Of a stretch of DNA of 64,000 nucleotides, positions 34,248 to 43,400 are shown one piece after another (within the stretch, counting starts at the first letter, position 1; each line of letters starts with the position of its first letter). The stretch comes from Myxococcales bacterium (GTDB taxonomy: Bacteria > Myxococcota_A > Bradymonadia > REDH01). Location: the NCBI GenBank assembly GCA_020633625.1, contig JACKDJ010000016.1:35662-99661 (forward strand). Reading direction: 5' to 3'. A program made the translations under genes and the position numbers. The notes below the pieces were generated by a model that worked only from the letters and a program-made list of their open reading frames with translations, was not told where the DNA came from and did no database searches.

Positions 34248-35371
34248 GCGCGCCGGGGAGGGTGCGTCTACGCGATCTCGGCGTCTCGATCGGACGCTTC
34301 GCGCCCGGACCGTACAACGCCATCACCGACGTTCCGGGTGTTCGCGTCGGCCACGCGACCCTCGACCAGGACGCGGCCGACGACCGCACCGTACAACGGA
34401 CCGGCGTGACAGCGATCCTGCCCGTCGACGGCGACATCTTCGACGGTCCGATCGTGGGTGGGCACTTCGTCCTGAACGGCGCTGGCGAGGTGTCTGGGCT
34501 CATACAGGTCGCGGAGTGGGGGCTCATCGAGACCCCGATCTTGCTCACGAACACGCTCTCGGTCGGGGCCGTCAGCCACGGCGTCGTGCAGTACCTCGTC
34601 GAGCGGTTTCCGGAGATCGGCCGCGAGCACGACGTCATCATCCCGCTCGTCGGCGAGTGCGACGACTCGTTCCTCAACGACATCCGCGCCGACCACGTGA
34701 CGCCCGAGCACGTGTTCGAAGCGCTCGACGCGGCCGCCACCGGGCCCGTCGCCGAAGGGAGCGTCGGTGCCGGCACCGGCATGGTCACCTGCGACCTCAA
34801 GGCCGGCATCGGGACGGCCTCGCGGCGTGTGCCCATCGCAAACGACTCCACGTACACGCTCGGCGTCCTCGTGATGTCGAACTTCGGACGCCTCGAGGAC
34901 CTTCGCCTCGATGGGATGCCGCTCGGCGCCATGGTCGCGCCGCGCTACGCCGAGCTCGAGCGCCGACGCTCGCTGTACGGCAGCATCATCGTCGTCCTCG
35001 GCACCGACGCCCCCCTGCAGTCGCGCCAGCTCGACCGCCTCTGCAAGCGCGCGGCGCTCGGCGTGGGCCGCGTCGGCTCGTACGCGGCGCACGGCTCCGG
35101 CGAGATCTGCGTGGGCTTCTCGACGGCAAACATCGTCCCGCGCGGCTCCGGCGCCGCGACACGGACGCTCACGCTCCTACGAGACACCGCGCTCGACCCG
35201 CTCTACCAGGCCGCCGTCGAGTGCACCGAAGAGGCCATCCTGAACGCGCTGTGCGGCGCCGACACGATGGTCGGCGTCGACGGACACGTGGCGCCAGGCC
35301 TACCCCTGGAGCTCGTCGCCGAAGCCTGGGCGGCCCGCCGCGAGTTTCTGCGACGGTACGGCGTCGGTTAG
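34244..35371 (+). CDS. P1-family (DmpA/BapA, S58) aminopeptidase
   Basis: This is a 375-residue Ntn-hydrolase-like enzyme. It starts at the ATG at 34244 (ATGA overlap); the earlier in-frame start lies in the ligase gene. The family pattern runs through the protein: NAITDVPGVRVGH at the start, EGSVGAGTGMVTCDLKAGIG (glycine-rich binding loop), and YGSIIVVLGTDAPL. The Gly246-Ser247 bond in the last motif is the expected autoproteolysis site that frees the catalytic serine. FSTAN follows. DmpA and BapA relatives cleave D-amino-acid or beta-amino-acid amides and dipeptides. Coupling to a Ddl-like ligase points to non-standard dipeptides, which is inference. Confidence 0.92.
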   Translation: MSAPGRVRLRDLGVSIGRFAPGPYNAITDVPGVRVGHATLDQDAADDRTVQRTGVTAILPVDGDIFDGPIVGGHFVLNGAGEVSGLIQVAEWGLIETPILLTNTLSVGAVSHGVVQYLVERFPEIGREHDVIIPLVGECDDSFLNDIRADHVTPEHVFEALDAAATGPVAEGSVGAGTGMVTCDLKAGIGTASRRVPIANDSTYTLGVLVMSNFGRLEDLRLDGMPLGAMVAPRYAELERRRSLYGSIIVVLGTDAPLQSRQLDRLCKRAALGVGRVGSYAAHGSGEICVGFSTANIVPRGSGAATRTLTLLRDTALDPLYQAAVECTEEAILNALCGADTMVGVDGHVAPGLPLELVAEAWAARREFLRRYGVG

Positions 35372-35890
35372 TCCCGCGCCAAACAAACGCCCCACCGTCC
35401 AAACGCCCCCCACAACACACCGGCACTGCCCGATGTAAGGGCGATGCCACGCATCGCCCCCCGGTCGCAGGCCGGTCCCCCGCGCCAAACAACGCCCCAC
35501 CGTCCAAACGCCCCCACAACCCACCGGCACCGCCCGATGTAGGGGCGATGCCACGCATCGCCCCCCGGCCGCAGGCCGGTCCCCCGCGCCCAACAAACGT
35601 CCCACCGCCCAAACGAACCACGCCGCCACAACCACCCGCCGTCCGCCGTAGGGGCGATGCCACGCATCGCCCCCCGGCCGCAGGCCGGGCCCGCCGCCAA
35701 GTCCCACCGCCCGCCGTCCGCCGTAGGGGCGATGCCACGCATCGTCCCCCGGCCGCAGGCCGGTCCCCCGCGCCCAACAAACGTCCCACCGCCCAAACCG
35801 GACCACGCCGCCACAGCCCACCAGCGCCCGCCGTCCGCCGTAGGGGCGATGCCACGCATCGCCCCGCGGCCGCAGGCCGGCCCCCCCCAA
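35372..35890. repeat. Array of five double-hairpin (REP-like) repeats
   Basis: Five copies of a GC-rich unit begin at about 35438, 35542, 35651, 35726 and 35843 (spacing 75-117 bp). Each contains a palindrome with arms GGGGCGATGC and GCATCGCCCC around CAC, immediately followed by a second palindrome with arms CCGGCC and GGCCGG around GCA. Copies 1 and 4 each have a base change in an arm. Spacers share CCCGCGCCCAACAAACG and CCCACCG segments. The arms can form stable stems on either strand, as in extragenic palindromic families. The open frames through it translate the repeat and are not genes. Confidence 0.85.
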
Positions 35891-36154
35891 CGTCCTGACG
35901 CTGCTAGACGTCGCGGCCCGTGTCGCCGCCACGGCCCTGACCGACGCCCACGACGGCGCCGTGACTGGCGGGACGCTCGGCGTCACCGGCGTGCCAGGCG
36001 GCGCGATCGACTGCACCGAACGACGCTGCAGATCACCCGTTTACGCGGGGAGATGCGCTAAGCGAAGGACTTTTCCCTAGCGCGCCGCCGCACGGCCCGC
36101 CCCCGCGGATCCCGACGCGCGCGAACGGGTTGCGCCATCGGCCCCGACTCTGGC
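35891..36154. other. Intergenic stretch with a possible coding remnant
   Basis: No intact gene is seen between the repeat array and the acidic ORF. The plus-strand frame at about 35891-36060 (reading VLTLLDVAARVAATALTDAH) has the composition of real coding sequence but no start, because the frame upstream runs through the repeats. It could be the 3' remnant of a gene displaced by the repeats, or chance. The rest (36062-36154) shows nothing I can name. Confidence 0.35.
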
Positions 36155-36430
36155 ATGAAGCGCCGCCGCGATGTGTCCCTGACCAACCCCGAGCCGCAGA
36201 TGTTCACCGAAGAGTCCGAATGGCCGCTCCACGCCCTCATCTCCACCGCCCCCAGCGAGTGGGCCGACGAGGACGATGACGAAGACGACGAGGACGGCGA
36301 CGACGACTGGGACGACGACGAGGTCGCCGATGACTCGGACGACTTCGGGGACGACGACGACTACGCCGACGGCGAAGGCGACGAAGACGACGAGGACGGC
36401 GACGACGACTGGGACGACGACGACGACTGA
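36155..36430 (+). CDS. Very acidic low-complexity small protein
   Basis: This is a 91-residue ORF starting MKRRRDVSLTNPEPQMF. About 40 residues of normal composition are followed by an Asp/Glu tail (DDDEDDEDGDDDWDDD) that occurs twice. At DNA level a 44-bp block at 36278-36321 recurs at 36380-36423, exactly 102 bp (34 codons) later. No fold is recognisable; calcium or basic-protein binding is possible. The last 70 bases overlap, in antisense, the 3' end of the GT2 gene on the other strand. The ordinary N-terminal half supports a real gene, but I have no family match. Confidence 0.5.
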   Translation: MKRRRDVSLTNPEPQMFTEESEWPLHALISTAPSEWADEDDDEDDEDGDDDWDDDEVADDSDDFGDDDDYADGEGDEDDEDGDDDWDDDDD

Positions 36431-37350
36431 GACAGCGTCGAGCCGATCGCCTCGCCCAGCGCGATCGAGCGTCCCAGGAAGTACAGGTAGAACACGCCGG
36501 CGTTGACCACCCGGCTGCTCACCGGTGCATGGCGGAACTTCACCGCCGACGCCGCGGCGCACAGCCCCGCAACGCCGAGCGCAGGCACCACCGCCAGGCG
36601 TGGCCGCACGACCAGCGCCACCAGCGCCGCGACGTGCAGGCCCGCGAAGCCCGCCGTCAGCATCGCGACAGGCGACCGCGTCAGCATCTGCAACGACGCG
36701 AAGTTCCCACGACCGTGCCACGCTTCGCGGCGCACGAACTGTGCGACGGTCTTTGGAAAGTCGTGGTGTACGGCGACGAGCGCGCGGTCGCTGAACACCG
36801 CGCCGCCGCCCGCGACCGCGCGCACGCAGATGTCGAAGTCCTCGCCGGTCTCCAGGGCCGCGTCGAACCCGCCGATCGCGTCGAAGCACGCGCGCGTCAT
36901 CATCAGGTGGGCCGAGCCGAGGTGACGCCCCGCGTCGCCGTCTGCCAGATGGGCGAACCAGTGCCGCTCGAGCCAGCCGCCGTCGCGCGGAGGCACCGCG
37001 TGCGAGCCGGTCAGCGTCAGCGGCGCGTCGGCCAGTCGCGCGAGCGCCGCCGGGAGCGCGGCCGTCCACTCCGGCGTCAGCGTCACGTCGGCGTCCAGGA
37101 ACAGCAGCACGTCGCCTCCCGTCGCCGCCGCTCCGCGGTTGCGCTGCGCCGCGATCGTCCCGTCGCGGAAGACCAGCACCTTCGCGCCCTCGGCCTCGGC
37201 CCGAGCCACCGTCGCGTCGTCGGAGCCGTGGTCGACGACGACGACCTCGGCGAGCTGGTCGGGCGGCACGTGCGCTCGCACGCTCCGAACGGCGGCTCCG
37301 ATGCGCGCCTCCTCGCGAAACGCAGGGATCACCACCGAGATCGTCGTCAC
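36361..37350 (-). CDS. Glycosyltransferase family 2 with Ser-rich tail
   Basis: This 329-residue GT-A enzyme starts at a GTG at 37350. Motifs are ISVVIPAFREEARIG, VVVVDHGSDDATV, FLDADVTLTP (metal-binding DAD) and TGEDFDICVRA (ED near the catalytic base). One or two C-terminal hydrophobic helices precede a final tail SQSSSSSQSSSPSSSSSS. The tail is encoded antisense to the acidic repeat of the convergent ORF, so it may be a recent extension. The protein lies one base downstream of the acyltransferase stop in a four-gene minus-strand run. A sugar-transfer role is secure; donor and acceptor are unknown. Confidence 0.88.
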   Translation of the reverse strand: MTTISVVIPAFREEARIGAAVRSVRAHVPPDQLAEVVVVDHGSDDATVARAEAEGAKVLVFRDGTIAAQRNRGAAATGGDVLLFLDADVTLTPEWTAALPAALARLADAPLTLTGSHAVPPRDGGWLERHWFAHLADGDAGRHLGSAHLMMTRACFDAIGGFDAALETGEDFDICVRAVAGGGAVFSDRALVAVHHDFPKTVAQFVRREAWHGRGNFASLQMLTRSPVAMLTAGFAGLHVAALVALVVRPRLAVVPALGVAGLCAAASAVKFRHAPVSSRVVNAGVFYLYFLGRSIALGEAIGSTLSQSSSSSQSSSPSSSSSSPSPSA

Positions 37351-37351
37351 T

Positions 37352-38455
37352 TCAGCTCACCCATACGCGACGGAGCCAGCGACGCGCCGGCTCCTCCACC
37401 AACGTGAACAGCAGGTGCCCCGCGCCGACGCTCGCGGCCACGAACCCCAACGCGATCGACGAACACGCGAGCGTCGAAACAGCGGACGGGTCGGGAAACA
37501 CCCGCTGCAGCGCCTGCCCGGCGACGAGCAACAGCACCGTGTGGATCAGGTACACCGAGTACGAGATCTCACCCAGCCAGACCGCCGTGCGCGAAGAGAA
37601 CGCGCGCCCGAGCGGGCCCGTCGCCAGCGCCAGCGACAGCACCAAGACGGCGAACCCTGCCACCAGCGCCCAGTCGTAGACCGGCGAGACACCCGACGCC
37701 GAGAGGCCCGCGACCGCCACGAGCGCCACGGCGGCTGCACCGTCGGCCCAACTGCAGGGCCGATCCCGCAGCGCGTCGTACGCGTTGAACAGAAGACAGC
37801 CGATCGTGAACTCGCTCCCGATCCGCGTCAGCGTGTACGCGTCGGGCAAGATGAACTGCTCGCCGCCGTTCACGCGCGCCGCGATCGCCACCATCAGCGC
37901 CAGAACGCCGCCTGCCGCCATCAGGTTCGGCCACACCCCGCGCAGGCGACCCGCTGCGAGCGTCAGCGCCGGAAACGCCAGGTAGGCCGCCCACTCGCTC
38001 GACACCGACCACGACGGGAGGTTCCAGCCCGACGAGTCCGGGAACCCCCAACCGTTCGTCAGAGTCAGCGCGTAGGCCAGCTTCTGGAGGCTGAACGCGT
38101 CGTTCGGCGAGACGTAACCGAACGCGAAGCGCGCGCCGAAGTAGACCGGCGCGAACGCGAGCGTCGCCACGACGTGCGCCGGATAGACACGCGCCAGCCG
38201 CAGCTTCCAGAACCGCACCGACGCCGACCACGAAGGCGAAGCCATCGAGCGCGCGTACACGTACGAGATCACGAACCCCGACAGCACGAAGAAGAGGTCG
38301 ACCCCGAGCCACCCCTTCTCGAGCACCCGGTGCACCGCCGCCGGCACCGCCCACTCGCCGAGCGGATAGAGGTTCGGCATGTGGTGCGCGAGCACCCACA
38401 GCGACGCAAGCCCACGAACACCCGTCAGCGCGCCGATGTGGCCGCGCTCCGTCAC
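37352..38455 (-). CDS. Acyltransferase family 3 membrane protein
   Basis: This 367-residue protein starts at the GTG at 38455, overlapping the deacetylase stop as GTGA; the longer frame upstream is not family-like. It has about ten hydrophobic helices. The N terminus reads IGALTGVRGLASLWVLAHHMP, with the conserved Arg and His of the acyltransferase-3 superfamily, followed by WLGVDLFFVLSGFVISYVYA. Such enzymes O-acylate (usually O-acetylate) sugars at the membrane. With the MBOAT/SGNH pair at 26-28 kb, the region encodes two independent acylation routes. Confidence 0.92.
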   Translation of the reverse strand: MTERGHIGALTGVRGLASLWVLAHHMPNLYPLGEWAVPAAVHRVLEKGWLGVDLFFVLSGFVISYVYARSMASPSWSASVRFWKLRLARVYPAHVVATLAFAPVYFGARFAFGYVSPNDAFSLQKLAYALTLTNGWGFPDSSGWNLPSWSVSSEWAAYLAFPALTLAAGRLRGVWPNLMAAGGVLALMVAIAARVNGGEQFILPDAYTLTRIGSEFTIGCLLFNAYDALRDRPCSWADGAAAVALVAVAGLSASGVSPVYDWALVAGFAVLVLSLALATGPLGRAFSSRTAVWLGEISYSVYLIHTVLLLVAGQALQRVFPDPSAVSTLACSSIALGFVAASVGAGHLLFTLVEEPARRWLRRVWVS

Positions 38456-39327
38456 GGCTGATCCGGCCGCGACCGCGCCTTGTGCGGCGTGGGATCGCGG
38501 CCCCGCAGCCGCGCCGCCTCGAACCCCATCTGATACGGCGTCAGATACCACCGCGTGATCGGGATCCGCGGGAGGTCGAAGCGGTCCGTCGTCGGTCGCA
38601 CCAGCCCGCCGAACGCAGACGGACAGCACCGAAGACCGGACTGCGCGACGTAGCTCCGCACCGCGTCCGTGATGTTGTCCACGCCGCCGAACGGATACGC
38701 GAACAGCGTCGGCCGGACGCCGAGCTCACGGTCGATGTCGTCGGTCGCGCCGTCGATCTCGGCGATCGCGTCGGCGAAGTCGACCGCGCCCAGGTCAGCG
38801 TGCGTGCGCGTGTGGACGCCGACATCGAACCCGCGCGCGTAGAGATCTCGGACCTCGTCCCAGCTCATCCACTCCGACGTGATGCCGCAGTCGGAGTCCC
38901 ACCAGGCCTGATGCCGCGACCCGATGAACGACGACGCTACGAAGAATGTAGCGTGCATGCCGCGACGCTCCAGCGCCGGCACCGCCAGCGTGTAGTTGTC
39001 GCGGTAGCCGTCGTCGAACGTGATCGACAGCGCCCCGGAGATGTCGCGGCCAGCCTCGAGCCGCGAGAGCAGCGCCGTCAGCGGGATCACGTCGAAGTGC
39101 GCGCCGAAGAACTCCAGCCACGCGTCGAACTCGGCCGACGTGCACGCGATCGGCGACTCGTGCTCGTCGTCGATCGCGTGAAAACACGTCACGATCGCAC
39201 GATCTTCGAACGCCCGGGTGTGCTGACCAGACCGAAACAGCGCGCGGCCCGCGACGTCCTTGAGTCCGCGGCGCCGATCGGCGCGGATCGCCGCGGCCGC
39301 TTCGGCGGCGTGCCTCGCGACCCTCAC
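38452..39327 (-). CDS. Polysaccharide deacetylase (NodB-type, CE4)
   Basis: This 291-residue protein has a GTG start at 39327 that overlaps the SDR stop as GTGA. NodB motifs are visible: FHAID early, ITFDDGYRDNY (motif 1; the first Asp is the base and the second binds metal) and HTRTHADLG (motif 2, HxxxxH metal ligands). Then come FAYPFGG (motif 3-like) and a late LPRIPITR. It should remove N- or O-acetyl groups from a glycan. No signal peptide is seen, so it may act on the lipid-linked precursor in the cytoplasm. Confidence 0.9.
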   Translation of the reverse strand: MRVARHAAEAAAAIRADRRRGLKDVAGRALFRSGQHTRAFEDRAIVTCFHAIDDEHESPIACTSAEFDAWLEFFGAHFDVIPLTALLSRLEAGRDISGALSITFDDGYRDNYTLAVPALERRGMHATFFVASSFIGSRHQAWWDSDCGITSEWMSWDEVRDLYARGFDVGVHTRTHADLGAVDFADAIAEIDGATDDIDRELGVRPTLFAYPFGGVDNITDAVRSYVAQSGLRCCPSAFGGLVRPTTDRFDLPRIPITRWYLTPYQMGFEAARLRGRDPTPHKARSRPDQP

Positions 39328-40331
39328 GACTCCACCTCGACTCCGGCGCGCGCCGCGAGCGCAGCCGTCGCGGCCCAGAGCCGCGCCGCGAGCGCCGCGT
39401 CCTCTGCCGCCGCGTGAGGACGAGCGACCGCGCAGTCGCGCCAGTACGCCCCCGGGTGCGCCAGAGCTTCGGCCGATGCCGCGACCATCACAGACGTCTT
39501 GGCGCCGTCCGTCGGCGCGATCCCGGACGGGACGCTCGCGCCGCTCCCGGTCACCCGCCGCGCGATCGACGACAGCACTCGCCGCGCCGGCCCGCGCGCT
39601 GCGTCGGCGGCGCCGCGGGCGGCCTCGCGCTCGAGGTCGGCCGCCCGCCCATACGACGACAGCAGCGGGGTGTCGACCACCCCCGGGTGCAGGGCGCCCG
39701 TGAACAGCCAGTCGCCGTGTCGGCGGTGCAGCTCAGACGAGAACAGCAGGTTCATCAGCTTCGACCGCCGATACGCCTCGAGCCCGCCATACCGGCGCTC
39801 GAGCTGCAGATCGTCGAGATCGAGCCGGTCGGAGTGGACCTGCGACGACACCGTGACGACGCGCGGCGCGGACCCCGTTCGCAGCGCCGTCAGGAGTCGG
39901 CACGTTAGCACGAAGACCCCGAAGTGGTTGAGCGCGAACGTCTGCTCGAGCCCGTCCGTCGTCGTCTCCCGCTCGGGGAACACCGCGCCGACGTTGTTGA
40001 TCAGCACGTCGATGTCGCCCAGGTCGGCGCGCAGCGCGTCTGCCGCCGCGGCGGCGCCGGCGGCGGTCGACAGGTCGGCAGTGATCACTCGGGCCGTCGC
40101 GTCGGGATGCGCGGCCGCGACCTCGTCGGCGGCCGCGCGGAGCCGGCCGGACGCGCGCGCGACCAGCGCCACGGTCGCCCCGCGGCGCCCGAGGGCGACG
40201 GCGGTCGCGCGGCCGATGCCGGAGCTCGCGCCGGTGACGACGAAGGTTCTGCCGACGAGGTCGGTCACGGTGACGTCTCGATGAGGATCCTGCCGAGGAA
40301 TCGCGCCGTAACCGTACCAAGGACGTTCCAT
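39324..40331 (-). CDS. Short-chain dehydrogenase/reductase
   Basis: This 335-residue protein (from the ATG at 40331; a GTG at 40268 immediately before the domain is an alternative) is of the retinol-dehydrogenase-like SDR kind. The cofactor loop is VVTGASSGIGRATA. Catalytic residues are in NNVG, VTVSSQVH (Ser) and YRRSKL (Tyr-x-x-x-Lys). A C-terminal extension of about 100 residues is Ala-rich. It is divergent from the PKS-NRPS with 157 bp between them and is first in the minus-strand run with the deacetylase. Its substrate is unknown; a role in either sugar or polyketide tailoring is possible. Confidence 0.9.
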   Translation of the reverse strand: MERPWYGYGAIPRQDPHRDVTVTDLVGRTFVVTGASSGIGRATAVALGRRGATVALVARASGRLRAAADEVAAAHPDATARVITADLSTAAGAAAAADALRADLGDIDVLINNVGAVFPERETTTDGLEQTFALNHFGVFVLTCRLLTALRTGSAPRVVTVSSQVHSDRLDLDDLQLERRYGGLEAYRRSKLMNLLFSSELHRRHGDWLFTGALHPGVVDTPLLSSYGRAADLEREAARGAADAARGPARRVLSSIARRVTGSGASVPSGIAPTDGAKTSVMVAASAEALAHPGAYWRDCAVARPHAAAEDAALAARLWAATAALAARAGVEVES

Positions 40332-40404
40332 GTGCGCGACTTCGCGGCGCGGGGTAGGTGCGGGTGCGCGCCCGGTCCCCCGCGCCTCACCCGCACGACG
40401 GGTT

Positions 40405-40434
40405 TTGAGCCGATCGCACGCACGATGATAGATT
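40405..40434 (+). promoter_or_regulatory. Candidate sigma70-type promoter for the PKS-NRPS unit
   Basis: TTGAGC at 40405-40410 and TAGATT at 40429-40434 are separated by 18 bases, about 55 bases before the ATG at 40489. The match is moderate, but this segment is locally AT-richer than its surroundings and lies in the divergent gap. Confidence 0.3.
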
Positions 40435-40488
40435 CCCGTCGGCATCGTAGCGCGCGACGGCACGCGGGCTCGATCCCAGAGCGAGAGA

Positions 40489-43400
40489 ATGAGCGACGCA
40501 GACCGGACGGATCTCCACATCGCCGTTGTCGGCATGTCCGCGCGCTTCGCGGGCGCGAACGACCCCGACAGCTACTGGCGCAACCTTCGCGATGGCGTCG
40601 AGTCGATCACCGACTTCGACGACGACGAGCTTCGCGCCCGCGGCGTCTCGGACGCCCAGCTCGCCGACCGTAGCTACGTGAAGCGCGCGCCGGTCCTCGA
40701 CGACATGGAGGGCTTCGACGCCGCCTTCTTCGGGTTCAACCCGAAAGAGGGCGCCATCATGGACCCGCAGCACCGCCACTTCCTCGAGTGCGCGTGGGAG
40801 GCGCTCGAGAGCGCCGGCCACCCGCCCGACGCGATCGACGGTCGCGTTGGCGTGTTCGCCGGGAACGGCATGCACGCCTACATGATGTTCAACTTGGTGA
40901 CGAACCGCCGCCTGATGGACTCCGAGGGCCTCTTCCTCGTTCGCCACACCGGCAACGACAAGGACTTCCTCGCCACGCGCGTCAGCTACCACCTCGACCT
41001 GCGGGGGCCGAGCGTCTCGGTCCAGACGGCGTGCTCTACGTCGCTCGTCGCGATCCACATGGCGACGCAGTCGCTGCTGAACGGCGAGTCGGACTACGCG
41101 CTCGCCGGCGGCGTCACGATCGAGCTGCCGCACCGCGTCGGCTACCACTACAAACACGGCGAGATCCTCTCTCCCGACGGCCACTGCCGCCCGTTCGACG
41201 CCGACTCGCTTGGCACACTGTTTGGCAGCGGCTGCGGCGTGGTCGTGCTGCGCCGCCTGCAAGACGCCCTCGACGACAACGACACCGTCCACGCGATCAT
41301 CCGCGCGACCGCCATCAACAACGACGGCTCGAGCAAAGTCGGGTACCTTGCCCCGTCCGTCGACGGCCAGGCCCAGTGCGTCACCGAGTGCATCGCGCTC
41401 GCCGACGTCGACCCCGAGTCGATCACCTACGTCGAGTGCCACGGGACCGGAACGCCCGTCGGCGACCCGATCGAGGTGACGGCGCTCACGCAGGCCTTCC
41501 GATCCGGCACCGACGCCGTCGGCTACTGCGGCATCGGCTCGGTCAAAGCAAACATCGGGCACACGGACACCGCCGCCGGCGTCGCGAGCATCATCAAGGT
41601 CGTCCAAGCACTCAAACACCGTCAGCTCCCGCCGAGCCTGAACTTCACGAGCCCGAACCCCGCGATCGACTGGGAGTCGACGCCGTTCTTCGTCAACGCC
41701 GAGCTGCGCCCGTGGGAGCCAAACGGCTGGCCGCGCCGCGCCGGAGTGAGCTCTCTCGGCGTCGGCGGCACCAACGCACACGTCATCCTCGAGGAGGCGC
41801 CGGACCGCGCCCCGGCAGACGCGCCTGCCCGCGACACGCACCTGTTCGTCCTGTCGGCGAAGACGCGCTCCGCGCTCGACGCCGCAGCCACTCGCCTCGC
41901 CGACGCGATCGAGCGTGGGGTCGACGGCGAGCTCGCAGACGTCGAGTGGACGCTGCAGGTTGGGCGCGCCCAGCTCCCCGAGCGCCGCGCCGTCGCCTGC
42001 GACGCCGCCGGCGCCATCGCCGCGCTCCGAGCGTCGACCGCGCTCCCGGCGACGCGCGCCCCCGAGGGACCGCGGTCCGTCGCCTTCATGTTTGCCGGCG
42101 GCGGCGCACAGTATCCAAACATGGGGCGCGGACTGTACGACACCGAGCCGGCGTACCGAGTGGCTGTCGACGAGTGCCTGCGGCTGCTGCGCCCGATGCT
42201 CGACTACGACCTGCGCGCCGCCATGTTCCCGCCGGCCGGCGGCGAGGCCGCGGCGCACGCGGAGCTGCGCCGCCCGACACGCACCCTCCCGTCGCTGTTT
42301 GTCACGCAATACGCCCAAGCCAAGCTGTGGATGTCGTGGGGCATCGAGCCGGCCGCGCTGATCGGCCACAGCATGGGGGAGTACACCGCGGCGTGCCTCT
42401 CCGGGCTCTTCTCGCTCCGAGACGCGCTCGGCATCGTCGTGCTCCGCGGCCAGCTCTTCGAGGCCGTCGAGCCCGGCGCCATGCTCAGCGTTCAGCTCGA
42501 CGCCGACGACCTGCAGCCACGCCTCGGCGACGCCCTGTCCCTCGCCGCCGTCAACGCGCCCGGGCTCGCGCTCGCGTCGGGGCCCATCGCCGCGATCGAC
42601 GCGCTCCGAGACGCGCTCGAGCGCGACGGCATCCACTCCACCCCCGTGCACATCGAGGTCGCCGCCCACTCCGCGATGCTCGACCCCATCCTCGGCCGCT
42701 TCCGCGCTCACTTCGCGACGGTGCGGTTCGGCGAGCCAAGCATCCCGTTCGTGTCGAACCTCTCCGGAGAGTGGGCCGACCCCGACGAGGTCGCAACGGC
42801 CGACTACTGGGTTCGCCACCTGCGCGAGACCGTGCGGTTCGGCGACGGCGTCAAGCTGCTGCTCGAAGACCCGAGCCGCGTCCTCCTCGAGGTGGGACCC
42901 GGGCGGACCCTCGCCACGCTCGCCCGCCTGAGCCCCGCGCGACAGCCCCAGCACGTCGTCCTCAACTCGCTGCGACACCCCGAAGAGTCTCGCTCCGACG
43001 CCGCGTTCGTACTCGGCGTCCTCGGCGACCTCTGGGCCGCCGGCGTGCAGCCCGACTGGGCGCGGTTCCACAACGGCGGCGCGCGCTGGCGCGTCGACCT
43101 GCCTACGTATGCTTGGGACCACCAGCGGCTCTGGATCGAAGGCGGACGCGAAGCCTACCGCGGTGACTCGCAAGACGCCGACGGGGCGCGCGACGCGGAC
43201 CCCTCGCGGTGGACGTACGAGCCCGCCTGGGACCAACTGCCGCTTGCCGCGCCCCCCGAGTCGCCGACCGGGCCCGTCGTCGTCTTCTCCGATGGGACCT
43301 CGCTCGGCGCCGCAGTCCTGCGCGCGGCCGAGAGAGCCCACGTGGCCGCGGTGCCGGTCGTCGAAGGACCCCACTTCGCCCGCGTGCGCGGCGCGTTGCG

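Noticed and set aside
35372..35890. CRISPR array
   Set aside because: The repeats are palindromic, spacers are partly conserved and of unequal length, and no cas genes are present.
34516..35898. A 460-codon plus-strand frame covering the peptidase and the repeat array, plus minus-strand frames at 35169-36016
   Set aside because: The first part is a shadow of the peptidase gene and the rest is translation of the palindromic repeat (GDATHRPPAAGR copies), so it is not coding.
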